Positions 1 to 10,112 of a stretch of 64,000 nucleotides of DNA are shown one piece after another (the stretch's first letter is position 1; each line of letters starts with the position of its first letter). The DNA is from Delphinella strobiligena. Taxonomy: Eukaryota > Ascomycota > Dothideomycetes > Dothideales > Dothioraceae. The stretch covers positions 1,116,001 through 1,180,000 of the forward strand of contig JAADKB010000009.1 of NCBI GenBank assembly GCA_009982845.1, written 5' to 3'. The translations under genes were made by a program, and so were the position numbers. Below the pieces are notes generated by a model. That model did not search any database. It was not told the origin of the DNA and saw only the letters and a list, made by a program, of their open reading frames with translations.

Positions 1-2882
1 CCTCTCAAAGCTCTACATCGATACCATCCAGCAGCCAAAGTGCCGACATTTCACAGCTGAGCACCGTGCAAAACTCATCCGGTCTAGATTACGATAAAGC
101 CGTCGTCTCTATAAGTTTATCAGAAACTGGTTGTTTCGCACAAGGAGCACTCCCAGTCCCATTGGCTGGTAACGATACCTGCAATCTTGGCTTCTATTGT
201 TAGTACGACACGCTTGCGGCAAACTTCTCTGACCTGGTGAAGGTCCTGCATCTTCAGATAGCGAGCCGCCGCAATTCTGTCCTCCAACGTATGAATGTGC
301 AGTATATCGAGCCAACAGCGAAACTTGCAATCCCCAAGGTGTTTTAGAGCCACGCATCTGCATTGGTGGTAAGGCGTGCAGTCAGGTCATTATGAAAGAC
401 TCCTTGTATTGACAAGATCTCAAGATCTCAGGCTACTACTGTCCGCCAGGTGGGAAAGAAAAGATCACATGTCCATCTGGCCACTACTGTTCTCAAGGAA
501 GCTTCGAACCGACAACATGTGAAGTTGGTGCGCTGTGCCCAGAGAACAGCTCACGACAGATCAGCCTCGCCCCACTTTGGCTTGTTATTATCCTTGATGC
601 CGTAGTCCTGATTGTCATGCTTTTTGGCTACGCTTTCTCCAAATGGCGGAAGCGACAGACGGCAGTACTGTACTCTTCCCTAGGAACGGATCCCCGCGTG
701 GAAGATGTTGAGGTTCTGCGTGCTACACCATCAATTCAGGGACACTCACCGCCTGCACCGGAAGCTCGTGATACAGAAACCTTCATGCTAACTGTGTTCT
801 CGTCTATTCGGACTGGGAACATGAGATTCAATTCGGTCGGTGCGAGTATCCCGTCCTCACCGCACATGAGATCACATTCAGCTTCATCGAGTATTTCTGG
901 CTCAGGCGATGACGATCCACCAGGCGTGGATGATGTGAATAACCCAGACATGCAGAAATTCCTTACATATCTCTCTCGGGCCATCAAGACCAGGGAAGTC
1001 GGCATGTCATTTGACTTTGAAAGGCTCACTTACGAAACTAAGAAGGGTCACAAGCGTATCTTGACCGATATTACAGGGAGTATGCCTCGAGGGTCCATGT
1101 GGGGAATCATGGGTGGATCTGGAGCAGGAAAGTCAACTTTCCTGAATGTGCTGATGGGCAAGCAGCACGCTACCAGCGGAGTCATTAAAATCAACGGCTG
1201 GGTTGCGGACATGTGCAAGTATAAAAAGCTGATTGGGTACGTTCCGCAGGACGACATTGTACTCCCGGAGCTCACAATTCGAGAGAATCTGTTGCACTCG
1301 GCTAGAATGCGGTTGCCTTCGACGTGGAAAGACGATCTCATACAGGAATTCGTAGATTCGCTTATCGCATCACTGGCATTATCGCATGTTAAAGACTCGC
1401 TTGTTGGAGACGTCAACAGGCCGGTCATCTCTGGAGGGCAACGAAAGAGAGTCAGTATTGGTCTTGAGCTTGCAGCAGCACCAATGGCCATATTCCTGGA
1501 CGAGCCAACTTCAGGCCTTGATGCAACATCGGCAGCGTCCATTATGCGTTTGCTGAAGGCCATTTCACATCTTGGAGTTACTGTGATCTCAATCATTCAC
1601 CAGCCTCGCGAGGATATATGGCGCGGGTTTGATCAACTTTTGCTGCTTGCCCAAGGGAGGCAGGTATATTCTGGCGAAACCGAGGACGTGGTCTCGTATT
1701 TTGAAAGCTTGGGCTTCCACTTCGCTTCGCGCGCAAACCCGGCTGATACTCTGATGGACATAATGAATGGCGATGGTCATCAATACATCGCCAGCGCAGA
1801 GAAGAGTGCGAGTGACGTCGGGCATCTCATCGACTTCTGGCAAAATAAAGGGCAATACTGCCAAATGGGCAAACATCTATCTGTCGATGTCAGCGTTCGA
1901 CGAACGCGTTGTATCTCTGACCATTCTATGAAGTCTACTGTGGAGCAGGAAAAGGATATTCATCGTACCATGAGATCGCGTGGCGCTTCCTGGCCTGCCC
2001 AGGTCTACTACTGCTGCAAACGCTCGATAACACAACAAATCCGCAACCGCACCTCCTTCCTCTTCGAAATTGCCGTCGGCGGCCTCGCGGGTCTTATAAT
2101 AGGCCTTTCGGCCTTCTCCAATAAAGGCCACCAATTCCAGGGCATTTTCTACCCACCTTTTACACAACTCTCCAGCGCCGTCGATTACAGGAGCGTGCCT
2201 CAGATGGGGCTCCTCTCAGCCATGGCTATCGGTCTCGCTTCCTCCGCTCCAGGTGTCTGGGTATATGGCGAGGAAAAGATGATCTTTTACCGTGAATCTG
2301 CTTCTGGTCATAGCCGCAGTGCTTATTATATCGGCAAGGTACTTTCCACATTGCCGAGAATTGCACTCTCGGCGTTACATTTCACTGTTTTCATAGGGGT
2401 GCTGGCCACTCCTTTGATGAGTTTTACGGCTATGTATGGGGCTAACGTCATGTATTTCTACACGATTTATGGGGGCGCCTCCATTGTTTCCATGATTGTC
2501 AAAAGGGAGGATGGCCAGCTGTTGGCTGTGCTGGCAAGTCTTGTTATTGGTGTGCTCGGTGGTGTGGCCCCACCGTTGAGTAGGGTCAAGCAGTGGCTAT
2601 GGAGTAATTCTGGAGGATCACTCCAGGTGTGTGGTTCACGGAGGCTTATTTCAGTGAGAACTTGCTACCTCTAAAGCACGTGTTTATGTTGGATTTGGCA
2701 AGTCGCTCTATTGGGTTTACGCTTGGGCAGTACACGATGGATATCTTGTGAGTGTGACCACGTTTTTATCCGATGGGTGATTTCGCTAACTTCTCTTTAG
2801 GATGGTTGCAGTTATTGGGACCGTTTATCGTATCATTGCTTACTTGCTACTTGTTCTACTACATAGAAGTCGACAAAGATGA
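1..2882 (+). CDS. ABCG-type ABC half transporter, 5' truncated by window, apparent frameshift
   Basis: This is an ATP-driven membrane exporter of the ABCG (white/Adp1-like) half-transporter class. The open frame enters from the window edge at base 3, so the N terminus is missing. Exons by splice signals: <1..198, 243..368, 432..2747, 2801..2882; introns 199-242, 369-431 and 2748-2800. A Ser/Thr-rich stretch leads into a cysteine-rich extracellular region (QFCPPTYEC, GYYCPPGG, CPSGHYC) and a membrane span at about 560-630. The nucleotide-binding domain follows, with Walker A GGSGAGKST (~1112), signature SGGQRKR (~1431) and Walker B IFLDEP plus a D-loop (~1495). The ABC2 membrane domain starts at about 2000. 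The primary frame stops at 2674, but the expected C-terminal sequence (PGVWFTEAYFSENLLPL, then the last exon) continues in another frame from ~2611. This is a 1-base deletion relative to the family, or a sequence error. The substrate cannot be inferred. Confidence 0.88.
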
Positions 2883-3782
2883 TGCCGGCTAAGGTGGTCA
2901 AGCCTGCCGGAGCCTCTGCTATCACAAGGATTTTGAGGTTGTCAAGATCACATAACAAGATACACAAAACACATCTGTAGCACAAATTCAATGCTGTAGT
3001 CGGCTACTGCATTTTGCGAAGCTAGTATTTCGAATGTCCCTTTGTTTTAGACTAGAACATCTATGAAGGAAGTAAGTCAACTTTGCATGTCGGATCGCAG
3101 ATGTGTAAGACGTTGGAAAGACAAGATAGCTATATCGTATTTACTACATACCTTAGGCGAAGGGCTTGTTATCTGCTATTCCTCATGCATAAAGGCGTGA
3201 AAGGAAGTGCAGGGTGGAGGACAGAAGTCTTACCTACACAAAAAGCAAGTGATTTCTTATAGGCATCATTCACGCGTTGATACTTCTCTGGCTTGATATA
3301 ATAGCTTTAAGCATGCATTGTAGTCCGGATATTATAGAAATGGTAGTTCAGGAGGGATCACCTTGGTATATCCAGAGCCTGCGCATAAAAATAGCGACTT
3401 TCTTATCGATATTATCAGTAGGCTAGATACTTTCTGACTTTGTATAATAATTTTAGATGTGTATCCTAGTCTGGAGATTTATGTAGAAGTGAGATGAAAG
3501 AAATTACATATGTTTTAAGATCCAGATGAAGACAGCTTAAGAGTGCTCCATTTGTCGACATGTTGTTATCAATTAAGCTTGGGGGATGACTTTTGTTTTG
3601 GCGTATGTAATTATAAGACTTCTGTCCTCCCCTCTCGGTGGAAAGCACAAGAAGCTGAGTAAGCAGCGGCGAATATGTTTATCCGTTTTGGCCACGACCA
3701 TCGGCGCTCAAGCGCAGCATGTTGATGGCGTGTGCAAGAGCATGACAGGCAGCCGAATCCGAATAGTCTTCCAAGCACAAAA
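2883..3782. other. Intergenic, ABC transporter 3' side to ALKBH1-like gene
   Basis: About 0.9 kb with only short overlapping frames and no recognisable product. It holds the 3' flank of the transporter and the presumed promoter of the downstream dioxygenase. A CCTTAGG motif of the recurrent type lies at about 3153. Confidence 0.5.
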
Positions 3783-5424
3783 ATGCATACTACAGAGATC
3801 ACTGCAGACACAGAGGCGAGGCCTGGTAACGTGAGTCATGATTTTCTTCCCCTACACAGTAAAGAGCATCTCAGCGTCATTCCTGCATGTACATCACAAT
3901 TTTTCTTTAGCATGGTTCAAGAACGTCAGTAAGAAATAATACGAAAGAACACGAAAGGCTTTCGAATGGAAGAACGATGAAAGAAGACTGGCTTCGCTTG
4001 TTGGTGACATATAGGATACATGTTGATAGGCCATAGGGTAGACCGGCAAGAGACCCGCATGCCCTTCCACCCGACCACATCTGTGAGGCATACTGGAAAT
4101 ACAACAAGATAAAGCCGTCAGATCTAGATGTCGACCCCGAGGTGGTGGATTTCAGCCGAGGTCTGAGCGCGGCACAGCAAAGAAAGATTCATGCTGTGAA
4201 AACCATTTCTTCGGAGACGATCGCTGCGGCTTCGAGGGCTTTCAAGTTCCATGGACAAGGTATTGATGGGCCTGTCGGAGAGGGAGAGGAGGCGCAGGAG
4301 TTGAACGAGGAACCCAAGGCCTGTACCGTCTACGAGCATGACGACTTTCCAGGTTCGTGCTTTCTTTGCTTCAGGTGTTCTCGACCCCTGTTTTCTTGTC
4401 CTCTTTCATCCTGGTTCTTTCTTCGCAGGCAGACACGTAGATATATACGCAGGCCTTGATTGAAGAAAATCTTAGATCTCCAACCACCACCGAAGATGAA
4501 AAGTAATAGCTCACACACTAACCATACAACCAAAAAGGCCTTCAAGTCTACTCCTCCCTGCTACCCCCAGAGATCCAAGTCCTCCTCCTATCTCGAATAC
4601 TACACCGGGATCTCTCAAACCCACACCACAAAACCAACATCAACGCCGACTACAACGTCCCCTACCCAACAGCCAAACCCACGGACCCAACCTCTCCCTC
4701 CACATCAAACCACCTCTCCTTCTTCACTCTCCCCCCTCAATCCGGCACCCAAACCCTCCTAACCCCCAAAGAGGTGCCCGAAAACACGAACAAACCCAAG
4801 CCCCCCCTAAACATGGCTCAATACCTCCTCAAAAAGCTACGCTGGCTAACCCTAGGCCACCAATACGACTGGCCGACTCGCTCCTACTCCGGCCACGACA
4901 GCACCCGCTTCCCCTCTGACATCCGCGCTCTCGTGCGCGCGCTCTTCCCATCCTTCGAGTCTGAATCTGGCGTCGTGTTGTTGTATTCGCCTAAGGACTA
5001 TATGCCTGTTCATCGCGATGTTTCGGAGCAATGTACGAGGGGGTTGGCGTCGTTTAGTTTGGGATGTGATGGGCTGTTTGTTATAGCTAAGGATACGAGT
5101 GTGGGTGGAGGGGCGGATGCGGCGACCAGGGAGGATGCGAGTGAAAGCGAGAACGAGAGGGAGAGCGAGAACGAGAGCAATAGCGAGAGCAAGATTGTAG
5201 TGCTGAGGGTGAAATCAGGGGATGTGGTTTACATGGATGGAGAGACGAGGTGGGCTTGGCATGCCATGCCCAAAGTCCTCGCGGGGACGTGTCCGGATTT
5301 CATGGCGCAGTGGCCGGCTGGGAGCGAGGGGTCGATGGGGGTTGAGGAGGGGGCGTTTGAGAAGTGGAGGGGTTTCATGGCGGGGAAGAGGTTGAATATC
5401 TCTTGTAGACAGGTTTTCGATTGA
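3783..5424 (+). CDS. AlkB homolog 1-like Fe(II)/2-oxoglutarate dioxygenase
   Basis: This is an ALKBH1-type non-haem iron dioxygenase. In other organisms the family demethylates nucleic acids (mtDNA or tRNA); the substrate here is unknown. Exons: 3783..3830, 4037..4352, 4538..5424, giving 416 residues. A possible 18-base exon at 3911..3928 also keeps the frame. The iron ligands are H-x-D at 5011-5019 (VHRDVSEQ) and the distal His at 5260 (RWAWH). The 2OG/substrate signature R-x-N-x(3)-R lies at the C terminus (~5387-5410, RLNISCRQ). The upstream part, EHDDFPG followed by LLPPEIQVLLLSRILHRDLS, is typical of fungal ALKBH1 proteins. Between the core strands sits an acidic Glu/Ser/Asn insert encoded by GAGAGC/GAGAAC-like repeats (~5140-5196). 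It is convergent with the PX-domain gene. The N-terminal splicing is the least certain part. Confidence 0.85.
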
Positions 5425-5796
5425 GGGAAAAAAGAGGTGTGTATATATGGATACGAAAAACAGTACGAAGAAACAGATACGAGTCGGCTCATGATGTGAG
5501 AATCAACTCTATCGTTGCCGAAAACCGATTTTTGAGGAACCAGGAATGAATATTAGTGCTCTAGAAAAAAGCAAACGGTGTCACGATGGCCCTTGGCCCT
5601 TTGGCCTGCCCCGTGAACCTTCTTTAAATCTTTGTATCTCAAACGCCACACAGCTCCGAAGACGCCAAATTCGGGGTATATCTACCCTACCAGCCATCAT
5701 GATCCATTACCACTGCCCCCGAAGACACCGCACGGCCATTTTCCTTCGAGGCCGGGGCTCGACCATTTCCCCCACATTCGAGGGATCTCCCGAGTC
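5425..5796. other. Convergent 3' intergenic region
   Basis: Short gap between two converging genes, presumed to hold both 3' UTRs. The frames visible here overlap the end of the minus-strand gene and show no family features. Confidence 0.5.
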
Positions 5797-8700
5797 CTAC
5801 TCGGCAAGCACCATCCTTAGCATGGAGACAAAGCTCTCCCGCATCTTGCTGACCTCTACGACTTCTGGCTTGATAGGCTCACCGGCCCTAGCCCTGAGCA
5901 GATCCTGCGTCTTAGCCCTACGTTTCCTCTCGGCAACAATAGGATCGAGGTCCTCCTCATCCTCGTCGGAGGAGTCGTAATCGTCTGATTCGTCCTGCAG
6001 ATCCTGCAAATCAAGCGCGTGGAGTCCGAAATCTGAAGACTTGAAGCCCATGCTGAGATCTTGAGCACCGCCTTCGCCCGCTGCGGTGTCACCCGTGGCC
6101 ATCTTTTGGCGAGTCTTGTCTTGGTGCCACTTCTTGCGCTTCTCTTGCCATTTGATCAGCGAGTTGATTTCCCGAATCGTGGCGTCCCTGTCTATCAGGC
6201 GCATTTCAACAGCGCCCTGGAAGAGAGCATTCATGTCCAATTTGCCTCCGCTGCCCGGACCATTGCGCAAGAATGAGAGAATGTTCTCAATCCACGTCAT
6301 GAGCTGGTCAAAGAGACCGTTGTCGTGACAGTGTACTTCATGCACAAACTTGTACAGATTGTGTTCGTGACGGGCGCAGAGATCAATGAAGGCCTGGACA
6401 GTTTGGTTAGGGTCTGCCGAAACGTCTTGTCGTTGGCACTTTTCGATGGTAGCGATGGCATCGTCGGCGAAACGGGCGAAATCTGTGATGCTGTTATAGA
6501 CGTTGGCGGATTTGTAAACGCGGACGAGAGGTTCGTAGAAAATGGTGAACAGATCGCGGAAGAGACGGAGAGTCGTAGGTTCCTCGATCATGCGTAGCAT
6601 CATTGCCTTATCTCGTTTCCTGGTCTCCAGCTTCAGCAGAGACTTGAGGTGGGCAAATGCTTCGGCGCCTTGTCGCATCTCGAGGTCAACCTAGCATTTC
6701 GTCAGTGAAATCGCCACGGAAGGTCCTGTACATTGACTCACGTTGTCGACAGCATTGTTCCATGCAACCCAAGCATTTACAACCCTTCCGGTATCCTCCA
6801 TGCCCAACGTGGGCTTCAGCAGCTCGCTTCTCAGAATGGCAACTAACAAGTCAGTACCCTCGGCTTGTGACTCAGCTCTGATGGCGTTCTTAATATCTTC
6901 GTCGGCCTCTACGTAATTGTGAATCTTCTCGGCGAAGATGGGCTCATCAATTTTCTGCTTCAGGGTATCAATGCTTCGCTGAACCGATCGAACACCATCG
7001 TTCAGAGCCATGCCGAATATGCGCTGCAGAAGCGACTTCGCGCCGAATGGTTGGGCTAGAAACAAGTCAAGCACACCTGCCATTACTGCGGCTGGATTAG
7101 CAAAGCGAATGACTTGCTTCAGGGCTGCGTATGGTATGAGCGAGTGGATGCGTTTGAACTGAGCAAAGAGGTCTGGGCTGTTGTCTTCGGCAAGGAAGAG
7201 ATGGTAAATGGTAGCAGCCACCCTGCAATTCCGGCGTTAGCACTTTATCCTCATGACATTGTTCGAATGTGGTCTCACTCTATGCGTAGCCATTCGGCGA
7301 ACTTTTGGTACTCGGGCGCCAGCTCCTGGATCGTGTTCTTTGTCTTGATCTCTCCAAACAGCTTTGTGAGTCCATCTGATGCTCGTGTTAGACGAAATAT
7401 TCACGCTCCCCGGTAACTTGCAAAGACTCACTAGACTCGACAATCTCTCGCCTGAATTTCTCCATGTGCACATCTAACTCTCTAGCTCTCGCACGTGCAA
7501 TCTCGTAAAATCGTCTTTGTTCTTCCATACGCTTCTCGTCCATGTCGATTCTTCTCCTCACGTCCTCTTGATCCTCGGGAGTCAGCTGGATTGGATCTCT
7601 GGTCAGAAAGTCGTACATGGCAGTGCTATTGGCGATATTCTCATTCTGCAAGAAATTGCGCAAGAAGGCGCGTAGAGAGACACGCTGCTCTTCTCGTGGC
7701 AGCATGTGTGGAGGAGAAGTCGTCCTGCTATCACTTGGTGGGCGTAGATTGGTGGCGGATGAAGCATCCAGGGAAGCTCTCGGAGACGGTAACGGAGAGG
7801 TCCTCGAGGATGAGCGCTTATGGCCGCCCGCCCATGTTGAGCCAAAGGGGTTGGGTAAATAGCTCCTCAGGCCACCTGTACTGGCGGCAGGGTCGGTGGT
7901 GCCAACAGATTGTATGGAGGCGGATGATAACGAATCAGCATCTGAATCGTCGTCGGCAGCTTTGCCCGTGTACAAAGAAATGTTTCGATTCTTGCGGGGT
8001 GGAGGAGGGAGCACCTTGCCAGGAAGCTCGAGGCGTAGGCGCTTGTGTAAGTTGATGAACTCACCATACCTGCGGCCGACGTAGCGCTCAGGCTCTCCGG
8101 CCCTGCTTACTCGAAGTAAGAATTGAGCATGTTTGTGGCTTCTGACATGCCTCTTCTTGCTGATTATCCCCACACCTGCAACGTTGACGTTCCAGCCATT
8201 GATGTCGTGGCCGTGGGGCGAGTTGACAACTAAACCTTGTTCATTGGCGCCTCGATCTACCACCTCCATCTCGGAGAAGCGTATGCGTTCTTCATAGCCC
8301 GAAGCCGTAGGTATACCAGAAACCATCATGAGTTCCACAAGTTTTTGAGCCTTGACGGCAAGCTTCCTCCTCTTGGTCTCTTCGGCTCTGTCTTCTGAAC
8401 TTGAGATGCGTTTGTTCGCAAAGCTCTCGAGGAACTAGATGGGTGCGGGTCAATGTCAGTCGGAGTTTGTACATGGTTGAAGTATGTAATGGAGACGACT
8501 CACGACTTGTAGCTTGTCCTGCCAGAACTCTCTCTCTTTGGCCTGATCTAGAAAAGGAAAGTTTCGCACGAAATGTACAAATATGTAGCGGAGTAATGGC
8601 AGTTCTGAATCCTCGGGAGCGACTTCTCCGGCATCTGATTTGAATGGAGCACCGAATCTTTGTAGGGCGGTAGGCGAGGATAGCTCACTGATTTCCCATT

Positions 8701-9028
8701 CTGTTTGCTCTGATAGTAGTTCTCGTTTGAGGTAATGCTCCTGCTTCCCCGTCAAGACGGATCCAGGCGGCGGTATTGACAGCTTGCTGGTGCTTGAAAA
8801 GGTCGACACCGATCCTCTACCGATCGTTCTCCTTCCACCCTCTGGCGAGCGCGGTGGTGACTGTGCCAGACCATCTCCGACCCGCTCAGTATAGTCAAGC
8901 TCTTCCGGTGCAGTATCGAAGCGCTGGATCCCCATTGACGGAGTTGACTCATCAACGTCTTGTCTGCGAATCTCAGGTTTTGTGCCACGTATACCACCTC
9001 TCTGGCGTTCAGAATATCCCTCAGTCAT
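5797..9028 (-). CDS. PXB-PX-DUF3818 domain protein (Ypr097w/Lec1-like)
   Basis: Membrane-lipid-associated protein of the fungal PXB/PX/DUF3818 family, whose yeast member is Ypr097w. Exons from the 5' end: 9028..8504, 8434..7432, 7375..7279, 7222..6742, 6690..5797, giving 999 residues. The N-terminal ~180 residues resemble the PX-associated domain (PXB), with a helical stretch ending in EFWQDKLQVFLESFA. The PX domain, a phosphoinositide-binding fold, spans roughly residues 250-370. It contains a basic strand followed by RYVGRRYGEF and the proline-rich loop PGKVLPPPPRK. A long Ser/Pro-rich insertion follows, and then the DUF3818 helical region (~580-900). The C terminus has an Asp/Glu-rich stretch (DESDDYDSSDEDEED) and ends KMRESFVSMLRMVLAE. 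I chose the ATG at 9028; a TTG two codons upstream is not needed. Family assignment is strong; the role in lipid or sterol transport is known only from yeast. Confidence 0.88.
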
Positions 9029-10112
9029 AGTCAATGTGTGTCTTTCCGGGTGAATGGCGTCTCGATTGAAGGCTTATGATGGCGAATCGATTCGTTCACT
9101 CGCCTTGGGTCCCAAAAATATGCTAGCCGGATAGTCTCGACGTTCTGACAAATCAACACAATTTTTATTGCTGCTGTCCACTGGATGAGGTTCGTAGGAG
9201 ATGGTAGGAAAATAAGGACGCTATCGTCGGTGTCGTAACCTGTGACGCGAAGGTTTGCGGCTTGGAACAATTGTAGGAAGCGCCCACGTCTGCCCCTCTT
9301 ATCACGTACCTAAACCCAAGGGGTACGAGATGTAGTACAATGATAGGAGGCGCAATAGATTAGACGCGACGTCTTGCTAGGCTCGTTGTTTTGTGATTGG
9401 GTGCGCGTACTGCGTGCATGACATGCACATAATAAAGCTATCATTTCCATCAAGTCACGCCCACCAAGATTGCCTAACTTGATGCTCACGTACGCATACC
9501 TAATGACGTTGCCATGGCTCTGCGCGCCCTTCCCGCATTGCTGCTCCCTCTTGCGCGCCGCGGAGCCACAACTCTGCTTGAATTGCTGTCCTTGTTGCAC
9601 CACGCGTCAAGCTCCCATATTTATAGCAACATGGCGGGGTCTTGAAACGACAATCGCTTCCTCAAGATCAACCTGGTCAAGGTCCAACACCTACTGTAAT
9701 CCCGATCGGCAACCCGCTGCGTTGCGGGCAGCCGGGCGAACATGGAGAGAAAGCTTGGCATTTGTAAACCACCTAAGGTATGCACCATCCAATGACATGT
9801 CCATCACTTACTTGGCAACCTGCATATCAGACAGACTAGATTCGCTTTTGTATATAAATTCATATCATACTATCTGCAATCTTTGAAGAAGCGTTTTCCC
9901 ACCTATTTTACAACCATGTGTCTGCAACGCCTTGTTGCGCCGGCCCCATGCCACTATTGAGGTCCACGAGATTGATCACAATAATAAATCGAGAAACGAG
10001 TCAAGCCAACGCCATGCCTTGTAACCACGAGGACTAAGCGCGCCAGCTGCGACGTGATGAGATCTCCCCTAATCCCTTAGCACCTCTCAGAGGCATAAAC
10101 CCATGCCCTCGA
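9029..10112. other. Intergenic between PX-domain gene promoter and Ars2 3' end
   Basis: About 1.1 kb containing the upstream region of the PX-domain gene and the 3' flank of Ars2, both on the minus strand. One plus-strand frame at ~9470-9886 is open but has no recognisable domain and is cysteine/leucine-rich in a way expected by chance. An ACCTAAGGTA motif lies at ~9771. Confidence 0.5.

Noticed and set aside
9470..9886. 138-codon plus-strand frame upstream of Ars2 3' end
   Set aside because: No ATG-supported domain and no similarity I recognise; the region is explained by flanking UTRs and promoter.
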